In this document: piece after piece, positions 8,489-17,438 of the stretch
Numbering within the stretch: position 1 is the first letter of the stretch
Layout: every line of letters starts with the position of its first letter
From: Archaeoglobus veneficus SNP6
GTDB taxonomy: Archaea > Halobacteriota > Archaeoglobi > Archaeoglobales > Archaeoglobaceae
Assembly (NCBI RefSeq): GCF_000194625.1
Contig: NC_015320.1
Coordinates: forward strand, 1,658,612 to 1,722,611
DNA: 64,000 nucleotides
Direction of reading: 5' to 3'
Translations under genes and position numbers: made by a program
The notes under the pieces: model-generated
Database searches by the model: none
What the model was told of the DNA's origin: nothing
What the model saw: only the letters and a program-made list of their open reading frames with translations

Positions 8489-9276
8489 ATGGAGCTTGAG
8501 GTTTACAAGGTGGATGTTTTTACGAGTACTCCGTTGAAGGGTAACCCTGCAGCAGTTGTTCTTGGCATGCTCGATGAAGATACGATGCTCGCTCTTGCTT
8601 TTGAGCTGAATATTTCAGAGACAGTTTTTGTGGAGGAGGAAGCGAACGCGTATCGTTTGAGGTATTTCACTCCAACGTCCGAAATTCCGATGTGCGGGCA
8701 CGCAACGATTGCAGCCTCCATGTGCTCAGGCTTAAGGGGCTTGCAGAAGGTAGCTGCACGGCCATAACGAAGGCTGGAACCGTGGAAGTGCAAATCGGAG
8801 ATAATGTCTGGATAAAGATGCCAGAACCAAAATTCGTCGGCGAAGCAGTCATGGACTTTCCTTCACCGAGTTCTACTCTTGCTGTGGTGGATGTGGGGCT
8901 GAGAATAGGCATTGTGGAAGTTACAAGCTTTAAAGAGCTGACGAGGCTACAACCGACGTCAAATCTCGCAGATCTCTGCAAAAACACTGGCATTGATGGA
9001 GTATATGCATTCACTTTTGATTCCAAATACGATGCCGCGGCAAGGTTCTTCGCTCCAGCTCTCGGCGTGGCAGAGGATCCCGCTACTGGAACTGCCGGGG
9101 CGGCGCTTGCGTATTATCTGCACTATAGCGGCAGGCTTGTTAATGAAGAATACACTTTCGAACAGGGGCACGCGATGCTGAGAGAGGGCGTGATACACGC
9201 TAAGATCGAAGACGGAGCGCGGGTTTGGGTTGGTGGAAACGCAGTTTGTGTGCTTGAGGGGGAGCTTCGAGTTTGA
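8489..9276 (+). pseudogene. PhzF-family isomerase-like protein, frameshifted
   Basis: Two overlapping frames together make one PhzF (phenazine-biosynthesis-like epimerase) protein of about 262 residues. The first part, from the ATG at 8489, carries NPAAVV, the catalytic-Glu motif SETVFV and MCGHATIAA. The second part continues at HVLRLKGLAEG and contains ATGTAGAALAYYL (phosphate-type loop). The frame changes around 8720-8728, where one base appears to be missing. Everything else is family-like and no other damage is seen. This is either a recent mutation or a sequencing error. A TATA-like TTTATAATT (8462-8470) lies upstream. The substrate is unknown. Confidence 0.8.
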
Positions 9277-9331
9277 CTTGATTGCAAATGGTTCTGCTAA
9301 CTTTCGGGCTGTGGCCTATACTGCGGCGAAC

Positions 9332-9892
9332 TTAATCCGATGACCGCGAATTCCAGACCGAAACAACTATTTCCTCTTCTACATCTACCAGAGCTGAAAC
9401 AATCGTTTCTCCATGCCAAGTAACGCTGAAAAGCTCCTTTGGCTGATAGAATTTCGAGGCTGTTTCGGGGAGAACCCTTCTAACAGTAACCTCACCGGAA
9501 GGATTCTGGTTCCGCACGCGCTCATCGCTCATAGCGATGGCTATAGCTTTCTCCTTTAAGGATAGGGGAAGAGCTTCAAGGCAGTAGGATTTCAGTATGA
9601 GAGTGCCGTTGTCGTAAACGAATCTGTAGATGTCAGTGCCGTCGAGTTCCGGCGAAGTTGCCACGACATCGATTGTGCTGCCGTCGCACGTGATGTTTAC
9701 GGATTTGTAGGTAAAACCGTCGTAGGGTAGAAGAGAAGTCATTATTTTCTTCTCGATGACCTCCGATGTGTTCGCAACCTCGCTTGAACTACTCGTGTTG
9801 CCCACGCTGTCGCCGCTCCCCGGCTGGTTGCACCCCGCAATGGCGAGAGCGAAAATTAAAAGGAGTGCAAAAAATATACCTCTCGCAATCAC
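9332..9892 (-). CDS. Predicted secreted lipoprotein
   Basis: A 186-residue protein with a signal peptide ending in ALAIAGC, a lipobox whose Cys would be lipidated, followed by a Ser/Gly-rich linker and a ~130-residue soluble domain without recognisable family motifs. The GTG start overlaps the stop of the preceding NEW3-like gene (GTGA), showing translational coupling. It is last in the minus-strand envelope operon that begins near 11.1 kb. The role is unknown; a cell-surface anchored partner of the NEW3-like protein is plausible. Confidence 0.75.
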   Translation of the reverse strand: MIARGIFFALLLIFALAIAGCNQPGSGDSVGNTSSSSEVANTSEVIEKKIMTSLLPYDGFTYKSVNITCDGSTIDVVATSPELDGTDIYRFVYDNGTLILKSYCLEALPLSLKEKAIAIAMSDERVRNQNPSGEVTVRRVLPETASKFYQPKELFSVTWHGETIVSALVDVEEEIVVSVWNSRSSD

Positions 9893-11107
9893 TCTACCTC
9901 CACCCTAACCGAGAATTGGTCGCAGTTGGGCAGCACTTCAATTCTCCACACACCGTCTTCTGGATTTTCTATCGTGTAAACTTCCGTTTTCTCCACCTTC
10001 GTTATCCTGTATATTCCCTCGCTCTCGCTTTCCCAAGGCGGCAGGTATTTTGTAGAGAGCGTTACTCCAACAACTTCCACCTTCTTGCTTGGCTTAAGAC
10101 TTACGTAACCGCTCGGAGACTTTATCTTAACGTCGAAATCAACGTTTACGCTCCTGTACATCCTGTACATGTGGCTCGATGCGGAAACATCGAATCTCAG
10201 CTTACTGGCGTTCTCCACAACTACTTCCTTCACGTAAGCTTCGGTGGGCTTTTGCCAGACGTTGAGGTTTATGTCCACTCTCTGCATCCACTCATCCAAG
10301 CCTGGATCATCTATGTTCAGGTAAACAGTTCCCCTCAGTACGCCCTTAGCATCAAGCGGAACTCTAACCTTAATCTTCACTTCAGCCTTTGACTTTGGCG
10401 AAATTTGCTTCGGGCTCTCTATTTGAACCATGTCTTCCGTTAACTCGGTGGGAGAGTAGAAGTCGTAATAGACCCTTTCATCGGCCTTAAGCTTGGGATT
10501 CAGGCTTACAGTCCTGTCGCCCCCTGTTTTCAATCACAACCTTGTATTCATAGCTCTTTCCTGCCTCAACGGTATCCATTATGTAACGCTGCTTTATCAC
10601 AACCTGCGGAGGAATCCACACGTTTATGGATAACGACAAAGCATTCACGTACGAGTACGGCGTGGGATACGGCATGCTTACAGTATCGTTCGTAAGGGCA
10701 ATCATTGCGTTGTAAAAGCCCTTCTCCGCATCCCCGGGAACGGTCACTTCAACCTTTATCTTGCCCTCCTCTTTGGCCTTGAGCACCATTCTCTCCGGCT
10801 CGATTTTGATCCATTCCTCTTCTATGGCATTCGCCGGATACGGCATCTGAACAAGTTTCGGCTCAATTGTTACATCTTCGCTGCCAATATTCTTCACCTT
10901 CACTTCAAAACTCGTGCTCTCTCCCGGCTGAAGGCGGAGATGTTTGAAAGCCGGCGTTATTTTGAGCTTGGCGCTTGGAGTGTAAACCGCTCCCGAGACT
11001 TCTGTTTTGGATACCACTATAGGCTGTGGTACCGGCATCTGGGCCTGAACGGTGAAAACCGCCCCCAACAGCAGAATTAGAACCAATACTTTCAATATCT
11101 TCCCCAT
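9889..11107 (-). pseudogene. Secreted NEW3/COG1470-like beta-sandwich protein, frameshifted
   Basis: The N-terminal part has a signal peptide (KVLVLILLLGAVFTVQAQ) and an immunoglobulin-like domain with LRLQPGESTSFEVKVKNIG, typical of NEW3/NPCBM-associated domains. It runs out of frame at about 10519-10525. The remaining ~200 residues, again beta-rich (KSKAEVKIKVRVPLDAKG), continue in another frame to 9889. The switch lies at a five-C run (G on the coding strand); with four bases the reading frame would be continuous, reading ENRGDRTVSLNPKLK. The true product is probably one ~400-residue protein. The start ATG at 11107 has GAGGTGA upstream. A TATA-like TTTTTATTTAAATG lies about 75 bases further upstream. 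Confidence 0.72.
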
Positions 11108-11234
11108 TCCCGTCACCTCAAATCTCTAAAACATACTCTTTTTTAACACTTTTGTTTTTGTTAGTTAAAATATTAATGAACATTTAAATAAAAATTAATC
11201 CAAACGGTTGCAATTGCTCCAAGTATCTCGAGCA

Positions 11235-11501
11235 TCATCTCTGCTTTTCCCTTCTCCCCCTGACGAGCAGGTTCAGCAAGTAGATAGCTATGGCAAGCAC
11301 CGCAAGGTTAAGCAAAGCCCGATAGAGTGGCGCGTACTTGTAGCCAATCCATATTCGTATGAGATCGTTGAGAGATGTGTAAAGTCCCCATGTTGCAACT
11401 GCCAGCATTATTACGACGAAGGCTATGAGTACCTTCCTCAGTATGTCCTCAAAATCAAACTCTTTTACATTCCTTTCTACAGTCTTTTCTTCCTCATCCA
11501 T
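11235..11501 (-). CDS. Small two-TM membrane protein
   Basis: 88 residues: an acidic N-terminus (DEEEKTVERNVKEFDFED), hydrophobic segments at about 24-42 and 62-80, and a basic C-terminal tail (VRGRREKQR). No family recognised. The start has GGGGGTG upstream and overlaps the last 25 bases of the PGF-CTERM gene, so it belongs to the same transcript. It could assist export or anchoring of its upstream neighbour. Confidence 0.7.
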   Translation of the reverse strand: MDEEEKTVERNVKEFDFEDILRKVLIAFVVIMLAVATWGLYTSLNDLIRIWIGYKYAPLYRALLNLAVLAIAIYLLNLLVRGRREKQR

Positions 11502-12445
11502 AATACTGCACCCCCTGCAGCGATTGCTGCCAGAATCTCAAATCCTGGTGCCTGAGCCTTACGTTCGTACACTACGGGCGTAGTTGGAGCCGGAGTAGCC
11601 ACTGGGCGATAGCCCTTCACGAACTCTTCAATCTCGAATCTGACTTTCTCTTCGGTAATGTTCTCCGGCAGCGTTTTAGTTGGAGCGAGGTTTAAGGCCT
11701 TACTCCAGGTTTTCAGCATTGCACCGTTTCTCCATGCCTCTATCTTAACAAGGTAGTTGTAGTCCTTTGGAACGCTGAGAACGCTTTCAACGAGGAGTGT
11801 CTTACCCTTCTCAACTTTCTGCAGTTCAATCCAGCTCTCGTTTGCCAAAACACCGGACTCGTACTGCACAGCCTTTACATGGAATGTAACGTCATCGTAA
11901 TCTCTCATAGTTTCGATGTAGAACCTTGCCTTTACGATTGCTTTGTTCCCGTAAACGCCAGTGATTTCGAAATCAACATCCTTCAGAACGAGCTTTAGCT
12001 CTTTATCGGGAGGTACAAGGGTTTCCAGACCTCTTAACCCCATCTCCTTCCTCTGAATGGGCATGTTGTCCTTTCTAATCTCGAAAGCTATTCTGTAATC
12101 TCTATCCTTCTCAAAGGGCAGAGTTATGTTTAGTTCTGACAGCCCCTCATCTCCTTTCTCCGCAATATCCACAGCCTTTTTACCGAGCAACAGGTTTGTT
12201 TGCCTGTCGTAAACGCTAATGATAAGGGTTGCGTTTTTCACGAGTTCTGAGCGATAAATGCTTACGATGAAGGTTATTTCTGCATGGCTCTCATTTACTC
12301 TATCCACCTTCATTTCGATGTTCCTGATCTCGACGAACTCCCTTTCTGGCTTTCTTTCCTCTGCAAAAACGTTGGTAAAGAGTGGAAGCAGTGCCGCAAA
12401 AATGAAAATTGCCGCGATTATTGCTGCTACAATTTTACCGTTCAT
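11477..12445 (-). CDS. Secreted PGF-CTERM protein
   Basis: A 322-residue exported protein. It has an N-terminal signal peptide (about 1-28), a beta-rich extracellular part, a Pro/Thr linker (RPVATPAPTTPVV), then APGFEILAAIAAGG, a hydrophobic stretch and WMRKKRL. This tripartite C-terminus (PGF, TM helix, basic tail) is the PGF-CTERM sorting signal recognised by archaeosortase A, which replaces the tail with a lipid anchor. No archaeosortase lies in this window. The gene sits between a LolA-like lipoprotein and a small membrane protein in one operon. Function of the extracellular part unknown. Confidence 0.8.
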   Translation of the reverse strand: MNGKIVAAIIAAIFIFAALLPLFTNVFAEERKPEREFVEIRNIEMKVDRVNESHAEITFIVSIYRSELVKNATLIISVYDRQTNLLLGKKAVDIAEKGDEGLSELNITLPFEKDRDYRIAFEIRKDNMPIQRKEMGLRGLETLVPPDKELKLVLKDVDFEITGVYGNKAIVKARFYIETMRDYDDVTFHVKAVQYESGVLANESWIELQKVEKGKTLLVESVLSVPKDYNYLVKIEAWRNGAMLKTWSKALNLAPTKTLPENITEEKVRFEIEEFVKGYRPVATPAPTTPVVYERKAQAPGFEILAAIAAGGAVLWMRKKRL

Positions 12446-12453
12446 AGTTTCCC

Positions 12454-13452
12454 CTATTCCATTGATTCTGCAATCTTTATTAGCTCTTCCTTGTCAAGTT
12501 TTCCAGTTATTGTTACCACGATGTCCCCTTTCCTGAACGTCAGCATTCCACTACCGTAAAGTTCTATGTACGTCCCCTCTGTGTCTCCAACCTTAACTTT
12601 CTCGGCATTCTGCATTTCTGGCAGCTTGTCAGCCACCACCTCTCTGATGAACATTATGTCCTGTCCATTGACGTACTGCATCGAAACAGAATCTTTTATG
12701 ACTGTTACCGTCCTTAGCTCGTATCCAGCAGTGTATGATGGCTCAAGAATTTCAAAATCAACAGCCTGCTGCGCTTCCTCAACGCTGCTGAACTCCCTGA
12801 TTCCCAAATCCTCAGGAGTCTTGATTTTTGCCCCTTCAGGCGGTGTGAACTCAAAAACGTCATCACTCACGCCGGTGTTGAATTCTATTTCCGTGTATTC
12901 CATGGTCATACTCATGTCTTTGCCCTTCATTTCCGTCTTGAGGGGATACCAGTACTCCTTGTCAATCCACATTTTTTGCGTTGAAGCAAATTCGGCAAAC
13001 TCGCTTCCCTCCTTTGGCGTCAGCTTGAGGACATAGCAATCTCTGCCTAACACTTTCTCGCTGCCCAAAAGCTCCACATCGTAGTACTCCATCATGTTTT
13101 TGACGAGCTTTCCGTAATCCGGGCTAACTTCCGGCTGTTTCAGTTCCATCACAAACACTTCGTTATTCTTTTCATCATAGCTCCACATGGTCTTGCCGTT
13201 GGAAACAATGAGCAGTCCCTGCTCTTTATTGTACATTCTCACCTTGTTTGGTTTCTTGAAGGCAAATTCATATTCCTGCGTGTGCTTCACACCGTTGGTC
13301 TCCACAACGATGCGCTGAACTCCTCTGAAGTCCTCCAACTGGTTATACTTTTCCTCCACCTTCTTCGCTATCTCCTCAGCACTCATCTGTGTGCAGCCAA
13401 CAAGCAGGGTTGCAAGCAGTAAGACCGCCACCGCCCATTTTATTCTACCCAT
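12454..13452 (-). CDS. LolA/RseB-like lipoprotein
   Basis: 332 residues with a lipobox LLVGC at the signal peptide end. Residues ~25-210 follow the LolA/RseB-like pattern of archaeal outer-surface lipoproteins (YDEKNNEVFVMEL, DCYVLKLTP, LKTEMKGKDMSMTMEYTEI). The C-terminal ~100 residues resemble DUF4367 (GYELRTVTVIKDSVSMQYVNG). In bacteria LolA carries lipoproteins; in archaea the role of this fold is not established. It is first gene of the minus-strand operon. A TATA-like TTTTTATATATTGG at 13502-13515 lies about 50 bases upstream of the ATG. Confidence 0.82.
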   Translation of the reverse strand: MGRIKWAVAVLLLATLLVGCTQMSAEEIAKKVEEKYNQLEDFRGVQRIVVETNGVKHTQEYEFAFKKPNKVRMYNKEQGLLIVSNGKTMWSYDEKNNEVFVMELKQPEVSPDYGKLVKNMMEYYDVELLGSEKVLGRDCYVLKLTPKEGSEFAEFASTQKMWIDKEYWYPLKTEMKGKDMSMTMEYTEIEFNTGVSDDVFEFTPPEGAKIKTPEDLGIREFSSVEEAQQAVDFEILEPSYTAGYELRTVTVIKDSVSMQYVNGQDIMFIREVVADKLPEMQNAEKVKVGDTEGTYIELYGSGMLTFRKGDIVVTITGKLDKEELIKIAESME

Positions 13453-13532
13453 CTTATTCCCTCCAACGTAAGCAAAATACTGGCAGCGGATTCACTAATA
13501 ACCAATATATAAAAATTACCTTTTCAACTTTT

Positions 13533-13561
13533 ACCATGGGTATTTTTGTATACCCACGGGT
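13533..13561. promoter_or_regulatory. Inverted repeat upstream of the lipoprotein operon
   Basis: GGGTAT (13538-13543) and ATACCC (13550-13555) form a perfect 6-bp inverted repeat around TTTTGT; the outer bases extend it imperfectly (ACC...GGGT). It lies 20-50 bases upstream of the TATA box of the LolA-like lipoprotein gene and just beyond the stop of the FilR1-like regulator gene. It could be an activator site or the regulator gene's terminator hairpin. Confidence 0.4.
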
Positions 13562-13564
13562 GTT

Positions 13565-14329
13565 TCATCTTACCAACTTTTCCGAGTTGTTCAGAAAATG
13601 GTTAAACAATCTCAAACCCCACTCTATGCCGTCTTTGCTTCTGCAAATGAAGATGTTAAGAACATCGTAGTAGTCATCCTTGTAGAGACTTATAGCGAGC
13701 CCTTTCTCTGCCACTATAAATGCTATTTTTGCCTCTCTGCATACGTAGATTTCCCCATACTCCATAAATTTCGAGAGAAGCTCCGGATGTTCCGATTTAC
13801 ACCTTTCAAAGATTTCTTCTGTCAGAATAAGCTTTACATCTCTCCCTTCCTCAGCCAGCTCCACAAAGAGAGTAGGAAACTCTGGATGATATACTGGCGA
13901 GACGCCTTTTATCCAGTTAGAAGTTCTAAGAATTTCAAGCCACACTTCATGGAGCTCGTAAGGATTCTCTTTTCGAGCTACAAAACCACCGCAAAGGTAG
14001 TGGATATCCCCCATAAGCCCCTCAGGTATCGAAGACGTGTCATGACTTGTAAAGAAGTCTCCGACATCCTCGATTAGTGTAAGAAGTTTTTCGAGCTCCT
14101 CAGCCTTCTTAAGAGCTATGTATCCGAGATTCGTTAGTCTATATCCACTACTACCCCTCTCCACCAAACCCGCATCAAGGAAGCTTCTTATGTGTGGCTT
14201 AACCGTATCACGAGAAACACCCAATGCTGCTGCCAGCTTTGAGATACCTTTTGCTTCTTTTAGCTCTTCCATAATCCTTAATTTTAGGGGCGTAGTTGTC
14301 AGATTTCTCAGACACTTGAACTTACACAT
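13565..14329 (-). CDS. FilR1/COG4742-type transcriptional regulator
   Basis: 254 residues. The N-terminal winged helix (about 15-75) has ISKLAAALGVSRDTVKPHIRSF and LVERGSSGYRLTNLG. The C-terminal ~150 residues follow the FilR1 (DUF1724) sensor domain of archaeal COG4742 regulators (NWIKGVSPVYHPEF, ISLYKDDYYDVLNIFI). FilR1 is the methanogen quorum-signal regulator, but most paralogues have unknown ligands. It is divergent from a membrane protein at 14565, with a long inverted repeat between them, and directly downstream of it lie the lipoprotein operon's promoter elements. Confidence 0.85.
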   Translation of the reverse strand: MCKFKCLRNLTTTPLKLRIMEELKEAKGISKLAAALGVSRDTVKPHIRSFLDAGLVERGSSGYRLTNLGYIALKKAEELEKLLTLIEDVGDFFTSHDTSSIPEGLMGDIHYLCGGFVARKENPYELHEVWLEILRTSNWIKGVSPVYHPEFPTLFVELAEEGRDVKLILTEEIFERCKSEHPELLSKFMEYGEIYVCREAKIAFIVAEKGLAISLYKDDYYDVLNIFICRSKDGIEWGLRLFNHFLNNSEKLVR

Positions 14330-14434
14330 AGTCCTTTTTCCTCCCTGGCCACATCCAACTGTTGTGTCCTCTGGCGTTGCACTACAGGCCCTTATTCACG
14401 TGCTTTTTGATGTAGATTTATGGCGTATTTATCA

Positions 14435-14535
14435 TTTCTGACCATGGCTTGAGAATTATCAAAATCTGTTAATTAATTGTTTGAATTACATTTTTTAATA
14501 CAATTAAATATTAATTCTGAAAGTATGGTCAGAAA
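14435..14535. promoter_or_regulatory. Perfect 11-bp inverted repeat in divergent promoter region
   Basis: TTTCTGACCAT at 14435-14445 and ATGGTCAGAAA at 14525-14535 are exact reverse complements, 79 bases apart. They flank the divergent promoter region of the FilR1-like regulator (minus) and the repeat-containing membrane protein (plus). The right arm touches the TATA-like AAAATTTAAGTATT of the plus-strand gene, so a protein bound there would interfere with or assist initiation. Two half-sites at this distance suit looping between dimers. Confidence 0.5.
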
Positions 14536-14564
14536 ATTTAAGTATTCTCAGTTGAAGTTGCTAC

Positions 14565-15686
14565 ATGGCAATCAAAGAATACCTTGTGTTTTTGCTGTTA
14601 GGAGCCGTATCAGCCCCGCTCAGTTTTGCACTTGGAGGTATTCTGACTTCTGCAAATCTACTCAGACTGGAGGGGCCTTCAGAACTGCTATTTGCTTTAA
14701 TCGTTTGTTCCGTCCTTTTTGCTGCAGGACTTTACTTTCTCAAGCCAAATTATGCGCTTAAGGGCTTTGGTATTGCAATCGCCCTTTCTCTGGCAATATA
14801 CCTTGCTTTGCTTTTTGATCCCCGTTTGATTATTGTGCTGCTTGTGCTCTTGCTTCTGACAGCATCATTGCCAGTTAAAATCCCATCTTCACTGAGAGCC
14901 TTTGCCATTTCATGCCTCGCTTTGCTTCTCGCCTTCGGCGCCATATTCGCGTGGAGTGCCTACGAACACTACAGTGCGAAGTATATTGAGGTTAAAAAGT
15001 TAGACTATCCTGATAAATTTGTAAACCTGACGGAAAAGGAGATAGAAGGCTATCCAGCACTAAAAAAGGCGATAAGAGCGACAGATGAGCAAAGCTGGGC
15101 TGAAGTGATAGTTTCCCCGGACGAGTACTTCAAGCTGAAAGATGCGTTAAGTGATTTTAGGTACGTCAAGATTAATGGGGAATACTACCGAATATGGCTG
15201 ACGAAGTTCGTAAGCGTTCACAGGCTTGGTTATGAGCCCGCAAACTACGCAGAGGTTGCCGAGGAGGAGATGGGGCGTTATCCGTCCCTTGAAAAAGTTG
15301 TAAGCGTTGCAGTATCAGGGTCGGGAATACACAACATAAACACATCCAGGGAGGAATTTTACCAGATCATGGAATTCATAGACAGCATAGGCAACGTGAT
15401 TCTGTACAAAGGCGTTTACTTAGAAATCAGCACAGACTGCAGAATATACCTCAAAAAGTTACAGTATCCTCCTTCCGACTATGCAAGCGTGAGTAAAGAA
15501 GAGCTTGCGGAGTACGAGGTTATCAGGAAGGCTATAGAAGCTGCAAGGTCGAGCGAAGATGGGAAAGCGATAATGAAAGTAAAGCCGGAAGAATGGGATG
15601 CTGCTATGGATTTTCTGCATAGAAAGGGTTCTAACGTTATCGAATTTGAGGGAAAGTACTACGAGTTCAGTTTTATGACAGCTTAG
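14565..15686 (+). CDS. Membrane protein with three C-terminal repeats
   Basis: 373 residues. The first ~135 form four hydrophobic helices. The rest consists of three related units of about 80 residues (roughly 141-225, 226-305, 306-373). Each begins with a (L/Y)xYPxxYxxVxxEE(I/M/L)xxY motif (for example LGYEPANYAEVAEEEMGRY) and the first and third end near GxYYxxxx (INGEYYRIW, FEGKYYEFS). The repeats are charged, so they are probably a soluble binding domain outside or inside the membrane. No known family recognised. It is followed by a small membrane protein 11 bases downstream. Confidence 0.75.
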   Translation: MAIKEYLVFLLLGAVSAPLSFALGGILTSANLLRLEGPSELLFALIVCSVLFAAGLYFLKPNYALKGFGIAIALSLAIYLALLFDPRLIIVLLVLLLLTASLPVKIPSSLRAFAISCLALLLAFGAIFAWSAYEHYSAKYIEVKKLDYPDKFVNLTEKEIEGYPALKKAIRATDEQSWAEVIVSPDEYFKLKDALSDFRYVKINGEYYRIWLTKFVSVHRLGYEPANYAEVAEEEMGRYPSLEKVVSVAVSGSGIHNINTSREEFYQIMEFIDSIGNVILYKGVYLEISTDCRIYLKKLQYPPSDYASVSKEELAEYEVIRKAIEAARSSEDGKAIMKVKPEEWDAAMDFLHRKGSNVIEFEGKYYEFSFMTA

Positions 15687-15697
15687 GGTGAAAGAAA

Positions 15698-15991
15698 ATG
15701 GCTACAGAGTTTGTAGAAGTGTTGCCACTACTGTCCTTTTTTGCTGTAATGTTCCTTTTAGCAATATACATCACGAGGGGGCTTGCCAGTCCTGTAAAGG
15801 AGCGCAGCAGGGATTTAATGCTCATCGGGCTTATTATCTGGGCGGTCGGAGCGTACTACCAGCTTGAGGGATGCACATGCCTCAAAGCTCTCGGCATTTC
15901 CGGACAGCTCATAGCCGGTTACGGGCTGTTGATATGCCTCAGAGAAGAGTACAGGAGAGGTTTGAGAGAGGTCTTAGGTAGAATTAAATGA
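15698..15991 (+). CDS. Small membrane protein
   Basis: 97 residues with three hydrophobic stretches (about 8-28, 43-58 and 68-82) and a basic C-terminus (REEYRRGLREVLGRIK). Two Cys lie close together in EGCTCLKALG. AGGGTGAAAG just before the ATG is a good RBS. It is co-transcribed with the repeat protein upstream. No family recognised. Confidence 0.7.
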   Translation: MATEFVEVLPLLSFFAVMFLLAIYITRGLASPVKERSRDLMLIGLIIWAVGAYYQLEGCTCLKALGISGQLIAGYGLLICLREEYRRGLREVLGRIK

Positions 15992-16062
15992 GTAAGCTAA
16001 AGGATAGCAGTCTGGAGTTGTACAACGGAGAACACGTAGGTGAGTGGATTGAATCAGGATAA
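15988..16062 (+). CDS. Possible 24-residue micro-protein
   Basis: An ATG overlapping the previous gene's stop (ATGA at 15988-15991) opens a 24-codon frame ending in TAA at 16060-16062. The product would be polar and acidic. The ATGA coupling is the only support; the length is so short that chance is a real possibility. After it the sequence is A-rich with TTGTAAAAATC, the likely convergent end region with TFB. Confidence 0.25.
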   Translation: MSKLKDSSLELYNGEHVGEWIESG

Positions 16063-16115
16063 GATAAAAAGCCAGTATTTCCATTGTAAAAATCAAAATA
16101 AAAAAAGGTTGAAAA

Positions 16116-17105
16116 TCACAGAATTATCTCAATCCCGAGTCTCTCTGCAAGCTCTTTGTAGCGGTTTCGTATGGTTACTTCCGTAACGCCCGCAACTTCC
16201 GCTACTTCTCTCTGGGTCCTCCTTTCCCCACCAAGGATTGATGCGATGTATATCGCTGCAGCAGCAACTCCCGTTGGTCCTCTCCCGCTCGTGAGTTCCT
16301 TCTCCTCAGCTTTCTTTATTATCTCGATTGCCTTCTTCTGCACGTCTCCGCTCAGACCGAGGGCTGCACAGAACCTTGGCACGTAGTCTGCTGGGCTCGT
16401 TGGCATTAGCTTTAGACCAAGTTCTCTTGCAATGAACCTGTAAGTCCTGCCAATCTCCTTCCTGTCTACTCTCGAGTACGTTGCTATTTCATCGAGTGTC
16501 CTCGGTACTCCAGCCTGTCTGCAGGCAGCGTAGAGAGCTGCTGCAACGACTCCTTCGATGCTCCTTCCTCTGATCAGGTTCTTGTCCACAGCCTTCCTGT
16601 AAATGACCGCAGCGGTCTCCCTCACAGACTTGGGCAGACCGAGAGCCGAAGCCATTCTGTCCAGCTCGCTTAACGCAAACGCGAGGTTTCTTTCGGTAGC
16701 ATTGCTGATTCTTATCCTGCGCTGCCATTTCCTCAGTCTGAAGAGCTGGGCCCTGTTTCGCACAGATATTGCTTTGCCGTAGTAGTCTTTGTTGCTCCAG
16801 TCGATTATTGTCGAAAGACCTTTATCGTGAATCGTATAGGTCACGGGTGCACCAACTCTGCTCCTTTTCTCTTTCTGCTCGCTGTCGAAGGCTCTCCACT
16901 CAGGACCGGCATCGATATAAGTTTCCTCAATTACAAGACCGCAATCCTGGCAGATAAACTCTCCACGGCGATAATCCCTTATCAACCTTGGACTTCCGCA
17001 CTCAGGACAGACTTCAAGAGTGTCTTCCCTTTCTATTTCCTTTCTTTCTACTTCTTTTTCTCTTTCCTTCCTTTCTATTTCCCTTACCCTTTCTACTTCC
17101 GGCAT
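16116..17105 (-). CDS. tfb: Transcription initiation factor TFB
   Basis: About 329 residues. A zinc ribbon ([16 protein letters not shown]...CQDCG, residues ~33-55), the conserved B-reader region ([11 protein letters not shown]), and two cyclin-like repeats with [15 protein letters not shown] and [15 protein letters not shown]. It recruits RNA polymerase to TATA/BRE promoters. The ATG at 17105 is chosen because GGTGAG lies 5-10 bases upstream; a GTG at 17111 is in frame. The N-terminus is unusually extended by a Glu/Arg/Lys repeat region encoded by GA-rich DNA, which overlaps the end of the Gar1 gene in another frame. Confidence 0.96.
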   Translation of the reverse strand: MPEVERVREIERKEREKEVERKEIEREDTLEVCPECGSPRLIRDYRRGEFICQDCGLVIEETYIDAGPEWRAFDSEQKEKRSRVGAPVTYTIHDKGLSTIIDWSNKDYYGKAISVRNRAQLFRLRKWQRRIRISNATERNLAFALSELDRMASALGLPKSVRETAAVIYRKAVDKNLIRGRSIEGVVAAALYAACRQAGVPRTLDEIATYSRVDRKEIGRTYRFIARELGLKLMPTSPADYVPRFCAALGLSGDVQKKAIEIIKKAEEKELTSGRGPTGVAAAAIYIASILGGERRTQREVAEVAGVTEVTIRNRYKELAERLGIEIIL

Positions 17106-17343
17106 GAGCACTCACCACAAATAATTCGTCAATTATTATTTTCTTAATCAAATCTCTGTTCTTCGGCCTCACAACTATAAACGGTGATTTCACCGGACCA
17201 ATGATGTCGTAAACAAAACCAACCTTTTCCATTTTTCTCGTGACAACTTCCATGCCGACCCCCGGAAGGTTTTTAGGGTCGGCAGCCACAATGATATTAC
17301 CAGTACGTGAAGGATAACCCCTACCTAGTTTGCGCAACATCAT
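17014..17343 (-). CDS. gar1: H/ACA ribonucleoprotein protein Gar1
   Basis: 109 residues. The beta-barrel core covers about residues 1-75 ([31 protein letters not shown]), giving the usual archaeal Gar1 size. The last ~30 residues form a Gly/Lys/Arg-rich tail ([18 protein letters not shown]) read from the same DNA that encodes the charged TFB N-terminus in another frame, an overlap of 92 bases. Gar1 supports pseudouridylation by H/ACA RNPs with Cbf5, Nop10 and L7Ae. Gar1-TFB adjacency is conserved in Euryarchaeota. The start has no obvious RBS and is probably leaderless. Confidence 0.9.
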   Translation of the reverse strand: MMLRKLGRGYPSRTGNIIVAADPKNLPGVGMEVVTRKMEKVGFVYDIIGPVKSPFIVVRPKNRDLIKKIIIDELFVVSAHAGSRKGKGNRKEGKRKRSRKKGNRKGRHS

Positions 17344-17438
17344 GCTTTTCGCCCGTTAATACAGCATTGAAACATTTCGAAAGATATTTAAAGTAGTTGT
17401 AGCTTGTGATATTTAAATCTTTCGCTGAGGTTCATTGT

